NCBI GenBank assembly: GCA_000695325.1
Contig: AVPN01000519.1
Coordinates: 1 to 26,613 of the forward strand
Length of the DNA stretch: 26,613 nucleotides
Direction of reading: 5' to 3'
Origin: Pleurobrachia bachei
Taxonomy: Eukaryota > Ctenophora > Tentaculata > Cydippida > Pleurobrachiidae
Shown: one piece after another, positions 8,601 through 15,941 of the stretch
Position numbering within the stretch: position 1 is the first letter of the stretch
Layout: every line of letters begins with the position of its first letter
The notes under the pieces: generated by a model
Told to the model about the DNA's origin: nothing
The model's database searches: none
Seen by the model: the letters and a program-made list of their open reading frames with translations, nothing else
Program-made: the position numbers and the translations under genes

Positions 8601-10723
8601 TGCACCCATGATCGCTGAATCCTACTGTATGTTTCCCTGTACCATAACTAAATCATAGCTATTAATTTCACTCGGAACTCGATCAATCTAAACAGTTATT
8701 TAGATGTTAGGTTCTATCCCTCCATACCCGGCCGGCTCGAGCGCACGGAACGCGGGTCGAGTAAGGCAATTATTAAGTACTTTGTATCGATAGATCAATA
8801 CCATACAAATTGCTAGGCGTGGCACGACCTCATGAAGTACCAGCTCACGACCTACCGGTAGGTCGTGAGCTGGCTACCCAATACGACAATTACACCAGGT
8901 TCAAATACCGATATATTGCCAAGTCCAAAGTTTCGCTTTCAAATTAACTAGGAAGAGCATAGATTAACTTACATGCCGTTAGTTTAAAGCTAGGAATTTG
9001 ATATTTAAGACTTGCACCTGTTCCCGTCCATCCCTGTGCTGATCTGTTGTGCAATAAGAGTCGTTAGCAGTTAACAGCTCCCATGCTGCACTTTTAGTCG
9101 TTAGTCTCAATCCTATCCTGGCCCCGGAGATAGCCAATTAAATCTCGATCCAGCTCACCATGAGGCCACATTGAGTGCAGTGGACCTATAATCAACTGGG
9201 AGAGTCTTCCCTTAAAAACACACCTCCCTCCCCGGGACACAACCATTACCTCTAGCCCACACAACATTTTGTTTACTGATCCAGAGCTCTACAATATGAA
9301 GTTCCTCGTCTCTCTCCTACTAATCGCTACACTCACCCTCACCGTGGAAGCTGGTACCAACTGTGCCCGACTGAAAGGTGTCTACTCGGGCTGCCTGGTT
9401 GCAGGATACCCCTCCAAGTTGGGATGTGCTTCGAGTAAGATGCAGATGACCGATAGGGAGATGAAGGTGGAGTGCAGGCAGACTGAGAGGAAGTTGCGGA
9501 ACAAGTGTGATTATAGCTGTGTGGATGATGTTGAGATGCTGGGAAAACCCAAACAGATCTAGATGTGGAGATGATATCTAGAAGATGAGATTGAGATGAT
9601 TGAATATGATGTGATTAATTAATTGCAGTAAAAATATTGATTTGATGTGTTTTATTTTGTTAATTAAAAATATAAAGATAATGTGTCCCTGTCCTGTTCC
9701 TCTCTACTCTGTTTTGTCCCTGTCCATGTCATCTATTGTTGCTCCTCAATTTTGTTCAGGGTTAACTAAACATCAAATCAGTAAACCACATCTTTTTGTT
9801 GCAGGAAAATATCGGCTGACAAGGTGAAGAAAGGTAGATCGTGCTTCAAAAACTTTCGGGACCCTTCCCTGAAAAATAGTCAAGCACTCCTTGACATAAT
9901 TGATATCATTCAGCCTGGCAGTATTGGATATGATCTGGTGCTACCAAATAATACGGAAGAGGTAAGGCAGCGAATGCACTGCGCAAACACTGCATAAACA
10001 CTGTCGATTTAAGAATATGGAGGATCCGGGTAGTGCCGAATTCTATAATCCGTTATTATAGTTATCAAAACTACAAACAGCTCTAGACGTGACGTCCTGC
10101 GTAGGTGTTTATAGTTTTGATGATTCATGTTTAAGTCAACGATCTCACCGTTTACCGTCAACCAGTAACCGGTGATGTTATCAAATCAAGTATCGCCGGT
10201 TTCTATTATATACGCTGCATCCTTGACAAATTCTTGGTTAGACAGTTGACGCTCAATCTCAGTCGCGCCAGGGGTATATGTCACCAAGACAAACTCAATA
10301 TTATCACCATGATTCATGTCAATTTCTCCAATTTCCCAGAACATGATGGACAATGCACGTTACGCTCTGACCATGGCAAGAAAGATAGGAGCAATTGTGT
10401 TCGCTCTCCCTGAAGACATTGTGGAGGTAATTATAGCTAATTAATTAGTTAATTGCCTATAATTATTTGAGATTGTGGAACTGGTAATTATAGTTGAACC
10501 TGAAGTCTTTCAGCTGCAGAAAATACCAGAGTTTCAGTCGCCTCGATTGCTAAACCCGACTGATGTTCTTACCGGTTACCAATTAGCTTTTTTTGAATAG
10601 AGATACCTAAGATACCTAACTGACCTCTCTCCCTCCCAGGGTAACCACAAAATGTTATGCCTCGTGTTCGCCCGGTTGATGAAAGTTGGACTCACAGAAT
10701 CGGATAGTCCCGCTGAATGCTGA
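1034..10723 (+). CDS. Plastin/fimbrin, actin-bundling protein (multi-exon)
   Basis: Actin filament cross-linker of the plastin/fimbrin family, cytoplasmic, with tandem calponin-homology (CH) domains. Exons read by eye with matching phases: 1824-2074, 2242-2372, 2570-2731, 2896-3074, 6438-6599, 6992-7073, 7227-7313, 7491-7644, 8371-8506, 9805-9961, 10340-10426 and 10640-10723 (stop TGA). A weaker first exon, 1034-1110, begins with ATG. Family landmarks appear in order: [10 protein letters not shown] (CH1), [36 protein letters not shown] (CH2), [29 protein letters not shown] (CH3), [38 protein letters not shown] (CH4, joined across the GTTAGT donor at 8507), [13 protein letters not shown] and [14 protein letters not shown]. 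About 580 residues are visible against roughly 630 in vertebrate plastins; the N-terminal EF-hands are missing or diverged. The exon at 7227 carries a one-base frameshift. A small gene is nested in the intron 8507-9804. Family identification is secure; the 5' end is not. Confidence 0.93.
1118..1446. mobile_element. pogo-like MITE in plastin intron 1
   Basis: Terminal inverted repeats begin CAGACGGACCCCGATTTA at the left and end with its near-complement (...GGGGTCCGACTG) at the right, flanked by TA on both sides (1116-1117 and 1447-1448). CAG...CTG ends with a TA target duplication are typical of Tc1/mariner/pogo-type elements. The 329-bp interior is a run of degenerate modules containing CACTAAATCGGGG and TCAAATACCGTTA, with no coding capacity. 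It begins only eight bases after the proposed splice donor GTAAGT at 1111. Confidence 0.85.
1449..1820. other. Intron sequence between two MITEs, no gene
   Basis: AT-rich intron DNA of the plastin gene with a short triple repeat of TTTGACG (about 1538-1557). Nothing else recognisable. Confidence 0.6.
1821..1888. mobile_element. Short pogo-like MITE overlapping the plastin exon start
   Basis: A 68-bp element of the same family as those at 1118, 13304 and 19497: left end CAGTTGGACCCCGAATTACC, right end GGTAAATCGGGGTCCGACTG, with TA on the right and TG (a decayed TA) on the left. The CAG at 1821-1823, the first three bases of the element, forms the 3' splice acceptor, preceded by a pyrimidine-rich tract. 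The element is open in the plastin frame and would add about 22 residues before [17 protein letters not shown] host-only alternative acceptor is the AG at about 1914. Confidence 0.75.
2375..2439 (+). repeat. 13-bp tandem repeat at a splice donor
   Basis: Four exact copies of AAATTCTTCATCC (2375-2426) followed by a fifth, diverged copy. The array starts two bases after the splice junction of the plastin exon ending at 2372, so the donor GTAAAT runs directly into the repeat. Confidence 0.9.
3267..3297. other. Perfect hairpin, 14-bp stem
   Basis: CCCGGGTGATTGCC, loop GAA, then the exact reverse complement. It lies in the plastin intron, just before a second palindrome at 3304-3325. The copy in the duplicated unit is at 4913-4943. 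Confidence 0.9.
3304..3325. other. 22-bp perfect palindrome
   Basis: TTTTAGCACGT followed by its exact reverse complement, seven bases downstream of the 3267 hairpin; repeated at 4950-4971. The two together could be the end of a small palindromic element, but no target duplication was seen. Confidence 0.85.
3658..3755 (+). promoter_or_regulatory. 21-bp array of RFX X-box-like sites
   Basis: Five 14-bp sites begin at 3658, 3679, 3700, 3721 and 3742, exactly 21 bp apart: GTCTCCTAAGCAAC, GTTGCCATAGCAAC, GTTACCATAGCAAC, ATTACCATAGCAAC and GATACCATAGCAAC. The second and third match the RFX-factor X-box consensus GTNRCC-N0-3-RGYAAC perfectly; the others have one mismatch. The array lies in a plastin intron. 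A role in RFX-controlled (for example ciliary) expression is inference; the array could also be a plain tandem repeat. Confidence 0.6.
3968..4005. repeat. (TC)n microsatellite in first duplication unit
   Basis: Pure CT/TC run in the plastin intron. Length and flank differ from the corresponding tract in the second unit, the main difference between the units. Confidence 0.95.
4542..4720 (+). pseudogene. Duplicate plastin exon 5
   Basis: Identical in sequence to the exon at 2896-3074, including the TTTTCAG acceptor and the CTCCAG/GTTAG donor; it encodes [20 protein letters not shown] of CH2. The exon is 179 bp with entry phase 1 and exit phase 0. Including both copies in one mRNA would therefore shift the reading frame. 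Either the two copies are used mutually exclusively, or the second is skipped, or the duplication is not real. Confidence 0.8.
5304..5401 (+). promoter_or_regulatory. Second copy of the X-box-like array
   Basis: Identical copy of the 3658-3755 array carried by the second unit of tandem duplication 1, with the same five sites and the same 21-bp spacing. Confidence 0.6.
5614..5682. repeat. (TC)n microsatellite in second duplication unit
   Basis: Longer CT/TC run with two ACTCTCTC interruptions, at the position matching 3968-4005 of the first unit. Confidence 0.95.
5963..6437. other. Plastin intron, no gene
   Basis: AT-rich intron sequence. Near 5951-6013 it contains several copies of a TTCCAGGAAT/ATTCCTGGAA motif in both orientations. 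The motif recurs at 4155-4200, 7407-7440 and 16845-16860 and appears to be the core of a dispersed palindromic repeat. Confidence 0.5.
6600..6991. other. Plastin intron with AATC/TTAA-rich simple sequence
   Basis: Intron between exons ending at 6599 and beginning at 6992. The stretch 6890-6962 is a low-complexity run of TTAATCAA/CAATCAAT units. No gene seen. Confidence 0.6.
7276..7280 (+). other. One-base frameshift in plastin exon 7227-7313
   Basis: Before this T5 run the frame reads [18 protein letters not shown]; after it, [11 protein letters not shown], both matching plastin CH3, but in different frames. Deleting one T restores both the match and phase 0 at the exon end, as the next exon ([10 protein letters not shown]) needs. 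A homopolymer sequencing error is the simplest explanation; a real disabling mutation is possible. Confidence 0.8.
7407..7440. other. 34-bp perfect palindrome
   Basis: GTTCCTGGAATCCTGGA followed by its exact reverse complement, in a plastin intron. Beyond the perfect part the flanks stay partly complementary. It shares the TTCCAGGAAT core with repeats near 4155, 5951 and 16845. Confidence 0.9.
7645..8370. other. Plastin intron, no gene
   Basis: Contains an AACCA-type simple repeat at about 7804-7833, a palindromic X-box-like site GTTACCACGGTAAC at 7842-7855, and two diverged copies of a sequence with CTTCCGCGAAAGG / CTTCCGTGAAAGG (about 7944 and 8071). The next exon begins after CTCGCTGCAG. 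Confidence 0.5.
8507..9204. other. Plastin intron upstream of the nested gene
   Basis: No gene recognised apart from the palindrome at 8840-8873. Tandem duplication 2 begins at about 9164 within this stretch. Confidence 0.5.
8840..8873. other. 34-bp perfect palindrome
   Basis: CCAGCTCACGACCTACC followed by its exact reverse complement, in the intron that also houses the small secreted gene. A short direct echo, CACGACCT, lies just upstream at about 8823. Confidence 0.9.
9205..9217 (+). promoter_or_regulatory. Possible core promoter of the nested secreted gene
   Basis: TCTTCCCTTAAAA lies about 80 bp before the start codon and is conserved in the second copy (12348-12360) together with the following CCTCCCTCCCCGGGACACAA. 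The AT-rich CTTAAAA is the only TATA-like candidate. Transcription start is not determinable from sequence alone. Confidence 0.3.
9296..9562 (+). CDS. Small secreted six-cysteine protein, nested in plastin intron
   Basis: An 88-residue protein from one exon. Residues 1-19 ([20 protein letters not shown]) form a textbook signal peptide with likely cleavage at VEA/G. The mature part of about 69 residues has six cysteines spaced C-x9-C-x10-C-x15-C-x10-C-x3-C and ends in KPKQI. An in-frame ATG 27 bases upstream (9269) would put a polar nine-residue leader before the signal peptide and is absent from the paralogue, so I prefer 9296. The gene lies on the same strand as plastin, in the intron 8507-9804. 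The fold and function are not recognised; a secreted peptide of the defence, toxin-like or signalling type is only a guess. Confidence 0.8.
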   Translation: MKFLVSLLLIATLTLTVEAGTNCARLKGVYSGCLVAGYPSKLGCASSKMQMTDREMKVECRQTERKLRNKCDYSCVDDVEMLGKPKQI

Positions 10724-11337
10724 TGACAGGAACAACCAATCAGAACGCGTTATTTAGGTCACCTGACTGGTTATCAGCCAATCAGGGAACAGTATAGTAT
10801 TTCCTGATAGTCCCGGCGCTGAATGCTGATGACGTCATCATCAGATACCCAATGCTGATGATATGACAAAATCAACAACTTTTAGCCTCGAAATATCACC
10901 CCTGCCGCTACTCAGATCACACTGCTGACTTTGGAGTTTGGAGTCAGATTGTCGAACACTCTCTGAGAACAGAGAAATATCTGAAAGAGATTTAACTGAT
11001 CTAAGTTCAAGTTTCGCTGGCCCTCCCGCTGTTACTTCTTCTATTCGCTTCTATGTTTAGTGGTTTTCAGAAAAAACGAGAGATCAAAAAAACGAGCAAT
11101 GTGGCGTGCTAAATGTTAAGTTATACATTATAGTAATCTTTCTTTTAACAAGCAAACTTATTTTGTTTCACACTTTTACAATTAATTAAAAACAGGGTAA
11201 ACGCGGTAGTATGACATGGGACCGTCGGGGTCAGTTTGGGGTCATTTCGGGGTCATTTCTGGGTTATTTCGGGCTCATTTCGGGGCCATTTCGGGAAAAC
11301 GTTTGGAAATTAAAGCACATTTCATATTCCAACCCAG
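10724..11337. other. Spacer between plastin and the truncated transporter
   Basis: Plastin 3' flank followed by spacer. Contains a repeated GATAGTCCCG...GCTGAATGCTGATGA segment (10702-10729, 10807-10835) and ends in a 12-bp tandem repeat. No gene seen. Confidence 0.5.
11226..11296 (+). repeat. 12-bp tandem repeat GGGGTCATTTCG
   Basis: About six diverged copies of GGGGTCATTTCG just downstream (in the transporter's sense) of the truncated transporter stop codon. A shorter version is at 14341-14387 in the second unit. Confidence 0.8.
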
Positions 11338-12299
11338 TTAGCACCGTTCATTGTTTTCCGGGCTTTCTCTCCACGCACCAGGCGTACAAACCGCCCAGCA
11401 GACAATCAGAGATCCCATAGCAACCGCAAACATGGTTACCATAGCAACCAAGGTAGGTAACTCACTCAACCTGGATCCGGGTAGTCCCGCCATGTACGTC
11501 CCTGTGAATCCCGCCACCGAGACCATAACATTAAACAGACCCGCCCCTCGTTTAGCTAGTCCCTCACACGGCAGTCCCCACGCCTTGTAAAGAGCAAACT
11601 GGGAAGGTACTGTTAGGTTGATGTGCGATGAAGTCCCTAGCCCCATGAGAATAGCCCCCGGGAGAAATAGATAGGAGGGTAGGTAGATAGAGGTAGCCCC
11701 GTACAGCATTACACATCCACCATATAACATCGTCACCAACACCCACAGCAACGGGAATATCTGTCGACCAGTCAGTTTAGAGTTAACAAATGAAACAATG
11801 AATGAAGACACGAACCCTGCAACGAATATGAGACTCACAATCATTGCTGCTTTTTCAAGTGACATGTCACTGTACTGGGTGGCCCTGTAGGTTGCAACGT
11901 AGACTACCATGATCAAAGCATAACCGTTAAGAAAGACAACCAGGTCAGGCAGGTAGAAAACAATTTTCTGGAGCCATGTTATCTGTGGTCTAGGATTTAT
12001 ATCGGAGGATGAACTTGGTTCATCTCCTTGTTCGTCTGTGTTTGTGGAAGTTGAGGTTGTTTTCGGAGTAGTAGCTCTGATCATTATTCTCCTCTCAGAG
12101 TCTCGTATAACGGGTAGGAGAGCCATCGGTAGCAGGGCAAACGCAGCGTTAACAGTTGAAGCTAGAGTCCAACTTCCCGCGGTGTAAGTCTGTGCTCCTG
12201 TTATAGTACTGATAGTAAAGGAAATGTGAATGGCACTCGTGACGACTGGAGCTACCACCGTTTTATTGACAATAAACCTGTCTACCACCTCACCAAAAC
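11338..12299 (-). pseudogene. 5'-truncated copy of the MFS-type transporter
   Basis: Encodes the last 320 or so residues of the transporter at 14436-15941 and lacks exon 1 and the first part of exon 2, cut off at the duplication junction (12299/12300). A methionine at 12288 could start a 316-residue protein, but it would miss about the first four membrane helices, so function is doubtful. The retained C-terminus reads AMGSLIVCWAVCTPGAWRE, a plausible end of the last helix, unlike the full-length copy. Sequence 11498-12299 is identical to the other copy, whereas 11338-11497 is diverged. It lies head-to-head with the second small secreted gene. Confidence 0.85.
11356..11403. other. Reference partner of the same-direction complement tract
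   Basis: This 48-bp stretch, starting TTCCGGGCTTTCTCTCC and ending CAGCAGAC, is the column-by-column complement, without reversal, of 14454-14501. On the minus strand it encodes the hydrophobic LIVCWAVC segment of the transporter C-terminus, so this copy looks ancestral. Confidence 0.9.
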
Positions 12300-12451
12300 G
12301 GCCACATTGAGTGCAGTCAGCAGTGGACCTATAATCAACTGGGAGAGTCTTCCCTTAAAACACGCCTCCCTCCCCGGGACACAACTATTACCTTTAGATA
12401 CCACAACATTTTGTTTACAACACTGATCCAGAGCTCTACTACTCCAAAGAT

Positions 12452-12718
12452 ATGAAGTTCCTCGTCTCTCTCCTACTAATCGCTACTCTAACCCTCACCG
12501 TGGATGCCGGTACCAACTGTGCCCGACTGAAGGGTGTCTACTCGAGCTGTCTGGTTGCAGGATACCCCTCCAAGTTGGGATGTGCGTCCAGCAAGATGCA
12601 GATGACCGATAGGGAGATGAAGGTGGAGTGCAGACAGACTGAGAGGAAGTTGAGGAACAAGTGTGATTATAGTTGTGTGGATGGTGTTGAGATGCTGGGC
12701 AAACCCAAACAGATCTAG
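12452..12718 (+). CDS. Second copy of the small secreted six-cysteine protein
   Basis: An 88-residue paralogue of the gene at 9296, with the same signal peptide and all six cysteines in the same spacing. I count three amino-acid differences (Glu/Asp before the cleavage site, Gly/Ser before the second Cys, Asp/Gly near the C-terminus) against roughly a dozen synonymous ones, which indicates purifying selection. The start codon is MKFLV, as in the first copy; the 5' flank has a small insertion (CTACTCCAAAGAT). After the stop, a run of short AAACAGATCTAGA repeats (12709-12790) appears only in this copy. Function unknown. Confidence 0.8.
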   Translation: MKFLVSLLLIATLTLTVDAGTNCARLKGVYSSCLVAGYPSKLGCASSKMQMTDREMKVECRQTERKLRNKCDYSCVDGVEMLGKPKQI

Positions 12719-13104
12719 AAGATGATTGGAAAACCTAAACAGATCTAGAGGCGAGATGTGGAGATACTGATACCAAACAGATCTAGAAGATAGGAGATCT
12801 GGAAGTTTAGTAGATACTATATGAGATGATTAAATAATGTGATTAATTGATTGCAGTGAAAATCGATTTGATGCGTTTTATTTTGTTAATTAAAAAAATC
12901 AAAAGGTAATCAAATAGCAATCTAAAATGAAATGCTATCGAGTATAACGATCCTTGATTATCCTCTGTTTTGGTCCTACCAATCTGTATAGCTACTTGTC
13001 CCTGTCCTGTCCTGTCCCTGTCCTTCCCCCCGTTTTGTTCCTTTCCTGTTCCTTTCCCTCTGTTTTGTCATGTTTTATCAAATCACACTCTCTTTTTGTT
13101 GCAG

Positions 13105-13970
13105 GAAAATATCGGCTGACAAGGTGAAGAAAGGTAGATCGTGCTTCAAAAACTTCCGGGATCCATCCCTGAAAAACAGTCAAGCACTCCTTGACATAAT
13201 TGATATCATTCAGCCTGGCAGCATTGGATATGATCTGGTTTTACCGAATAACACGGAAGAGGTAATGCCGAATATTCTATCCGTTATTATACGCCATACG
13301 GTACAGTTGGACCCGATTTACCGGGCAGAACCCTTTCCCCCGAGCATCCCGGTAAATCGGGGTCCGACTGTAGTTATCAAAATTACAAACAGCTCTAGAC
13401 GTGATGTCATGTCTAGATGTTTATAGTTTTGACAATTTGACAATTCATTGTTAGTCAACGATCTCACCTCCCATCCCGTTTACTAAGAACCGGCAATATC
13501 ATCAAGTTTATCGCCAGTTTCTATATTAATCTCAACTGAATCCTTGTCTCGATCGAATCTAATGTCTCTATAGAAAGGTTTCGATCCTAGTGTCAATTTC
13601 TCTATAAATCGTTTCAGAACAGAGAAACTAATCAATATTCAATATCATCAATTCATCAATTCCTCCAATTTCCCAGAACATGATGGATAATGCACGTTAC
13701 GCCCTGACCATGGCAAGAAAGATAGGAGCTATTGTCTTCGCTCTCCCTGAAGACATTGTGGAGGTAATTATAGCTAATTAGTTAGTTAATTGTGTATAAT
13801 TAGTTGACATTTGGAACTGGTAACTAGTTGAACTTGAAGCTTTTCAGTTGCAGAAAATTACCTTATTGACTATCTCTCTGTCCCAGGGTAACCACAAAAT
13901 GTTATGCCTCGTGTTTGCCCGATTGATGAAAGTTGGCCTCACAGAATCGGATAGTCCCGCTGAATGCTGA
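13105..13970 (+). CDS. Duplicate set of the last three plastin exons
   Basis: Exons 13105-13261, 13677-13763 and 13887-13970 repeat the plastin CH4 end with intact acceptors, donors and TGA stop. Encoded residues are identical to those at 9805-10723. I count 16 synonymous differences (9, 4 and 3 per exon) and no amino-acid change over 109 codons, while the introns carry many substitutions and indels. No upstream plastin exons lie between the two sets, so they could be used as an alternative 3' end by splicing exon 10 (ending 8506) to 13105, which keeps frame. They might also be the remains of a former full paralogue. The small secreted gene 2 lies just upstream. Confidence 0.8.
13304..13370. 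mobile_element. pogo-like MITE, 67 bp, present in one duplication unit only
   Basis: Ends CAGTTGGACCCGATTTACC and GGTAAATCGGGGTCCGACTG with TA at 13302-13303 and 13371-13372. The matching place in the first unit (near 10063) has no element, so it inserted after the duplication or was lost from the other copy. It lies in the intron after the duplicate plastin exon. Confidence 0.85.
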
Positions 13971-14340
13971 GATGACAACAACTTTTAACACGTCGAAATC
14001 ACCCCCGCTACTCAGATCGCACTGCTGACTTTGGAGTCAGATATACTTGACTGCGAACACTCTCTATTAGAACATTGTTTGAGATAACCAAGGTCGATGA
14101 GTTTAGGTTCAAGTTTCGCTGCCCCTCCCGCTGTTACTGCAATAGCTTCGCGTTCGCTTCTATGTGTTAGGTTTTTAGAAAAAAACGAGAGAAGAAAAAC
14201 GAGCAATGTGGCGTGCTAAACGTTAAGTTATACATAGTAATCTTTCTTTTAACAAGCAAACTTCTTTTGTTTCACACTTTTACAATTAAACTAAAGACAG
14301 GGGAACGCGGTAGTAAGATATGGGACCGTCGTGTCGGTTT

Positions 14341-14387
14341 AGGGTCTGTTTGGGGTCATTTCCGGGTCATTTTGGGGTCATTTCGGG
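14341..14387 (+). repeat. 12-bp tandem repeat GGGGTCATTTCG, second unit
   Basis: About four diverged copies of the repeat seen at 11226-11296, in the same relation to the transporter stop codon. Confidence 0.7.
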
Positions 14388-14435
14388 AAAGCGTTTGGAA
14401 GTTCAAGAGTGAAAGCACATTTCAGATTCCAACCC

Positions 14436-15941
14436 TTAGCACCGTTCATTATTAAGGCCCGAAAGAGAGGTGCGTGGTCCGCATGTTTGGCGGGTCGTCT
14501 GAACCAGGGACCCCATAGCAACCAAAAACATTGTTACCATAGCAACAAGGGTAGGTAACTCACTCTCCCTCGATCCCGGTAGCCCCGCCATGTAAGTCCC
14601 TGTGAATCCCGCCACCGAGACCATAACATTAAACAGACCCGCCCCTCGTTTAGCTAGTCCCTCACACGGCAGTCCCCACGCCTTGTAAAGAGCAAACTGG
14701 GAAGGTACTGTTAGGTTGATGTGCGATGAAGTCCCTAGCCCCATGAGAATAGCCCCCGGGAGAAATAGATAGGAGGGTAGGTAGATAGAGGTAGCCCCGT
14801 ACAGCATTACACATCCACCATATAACATCGTCACCAACACCCACAGCAACGGGAATATCTGTCGACCAGTCAGTTTAGAGTTAACAAATGAAACAATGAA
14901 TGAAGACACGAACCCTGCAACGAATATGAGACTCACAATCATTGCTGCTTTTTCAAGTGACATGTCACTGTACTGGGTGGCCCTGTAGGTTGCAACGTAG
15001 ACTACCATGATCAAAGCATAACCGTTAAGAAAGACAACCAGGTCAGGCAGGTAGAAAACAATTTTCTGGAGCCATGTTATCTGTGGTCTAGGATTTATAT
15101 CGGAGGATGAACTTGGTTCATCTCCTTGTTCGTCTGTGTTTGTGGAAGTTGAGGTTGTTTTCGGAGTAGTAGCTCTGATCATTATTCTCCTCTCAGAGTC
15201 TCGTATAACGGGTAGGAGAGCCATCGGTAGCAGGGCAAACGCAGCGTTAACAGTTGAAGCTAGAGTCCAACTTCCCGCGGTGTAAGTCTGTGCTCCTGTT
15301 ATAGTACTGATAGTAAAGGAAATGTGAATGGCACTCGTGACGACTGGAGCTACCACCGTTTTATTGACAATAAACCTGTCTACCACCTCACCAAAACCTT
15401 CAACGAACAACACCCCGATGAAAAATCCGGTTAGTGATCGAAAGAGGGCCAGGAGCGTGTACACTATGACGTCATTCGTGACGTAATCAATGAACAGCAG
15501 ACCGATGTTTGAGAGAATTGACAGGACAAGGCACAGCCCAGTCCGAACCCATAACGGGAGCCTTTTCCAAGCAGGTACCATTTGGGCTACATATGGTCCG
15601 ACAAGCATAGTAATCAAAGCGCCAGAGCCCATCGCCAGACCGATTGTGGTGTTGAGGTTCCTGTCCTGTAGGAATGGCCAAGAGTTGAGTTATGACCAAA
15701 TTAACTGTAAAATGTGTGTCCAAATCAAGTCCTAAATACAGTTGTATTACTAATACTTTGTTGTTTTCCAAATCAAGGCAAAATTTACCGCGCTTACCTG
15801 GAGGAATGTCAGGTAAAAAGGAGCGACATACATCTGCAGGACCTTGACGAAGAAGACTGAAGACCAGGAAAAGAGGAGAATTAGAAACTGCCTGGTTTTG
15901 GAGAAGTCTGCAATTGTCAATTGCTCATTGTCTGACGACAT
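14436..15941 (-). CDS. MFS-type 12-TM membrane transporter
   Basis: Two exons on the minus strand: exon 1 15941-15798 (48 codons, ATG, donor CAG/GTAAGC) and exon 2 15665-14436 (410 codons with stop), both phase 0, giving 457 residues. The protein is almost wholly hydrophobic helices: an N-terminal half with LAMGSGALITMLVGPYVAQM and LALFRSLTGFFIGVLFVEGF, a long polar loop rich in Thr/Ser/Asp (TTPKTTSTSTNTDEQGDE), and a C-terminal half of about six helices with LPGAILMGLGTSSH. This 6+loop+6 layout and length fit the Major Facilitator Superfamily, possibly the UNC-93-like branch; the substrate is unknown. The last 20 residues read VQTTRQTCGPRTSLSGL instead of a helix end because of the 14454-14501 tract. 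A partial copy lies at 11338-12299. Confidence 0.82.
14454..14501. other. 48-bp same-direction complement tract in the transporter gene
   Basis: Starts AAGGCCCGAAAGAGAGG and ends GTCGTCTG. Aligned colinearly (constant offset 3098) with 11356-11403, every one of 48 columns is A/T or G/C paired in the same direction. This is neither a direct copy nor an inversion (reverse complement). Flanks on both sides align directly: CACCGTTCATT on the left and CCATAGCAACC on the right, with no indel. It replaces the hydrophobic C-terminal residues by polar ones without a frameshift. Confidence 0.93.

Larger units (their letters stand above)
9164..12299. repeat. Tandem duplication 2, first unit
   Basis: A unit of about 3.1 kb starting at GGCCACATTGAG. 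It contains the small secreted gene, the last three plastin exons and the 3' two-thirds of the transporter gene on the opposite strand. It ends inside the transporter coding sequence, directly joined to the start of the second unit. Introns and spacers differ from the second unit by substitutions and indels, but 11498-12299 is identical to 14596-15397 as far as I can read. Confidence 0.92.
12300..15397. repeat. Tandem duplication 2, second unit
   Basis: Second unit, starting again at GGCCACATTGAG. Its right boundary (15397) is where homology with the first unit stops inside the transporter gene, which here continues intact to its start codon at 15941. Confidence 0.92.

Noticed and set aside
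11564-11746. Minus-strand 60-codon frame repeated at 14662-14844
   Set aside because: Shadow frame of the duplicated transporter coding sequence.
14454-14501. Ordinary inversion as the explanation of the transporter tract
   Set aside because: The reverse complement of 11356-11403 does not match 14454-14501; only the non-reversed complement does.
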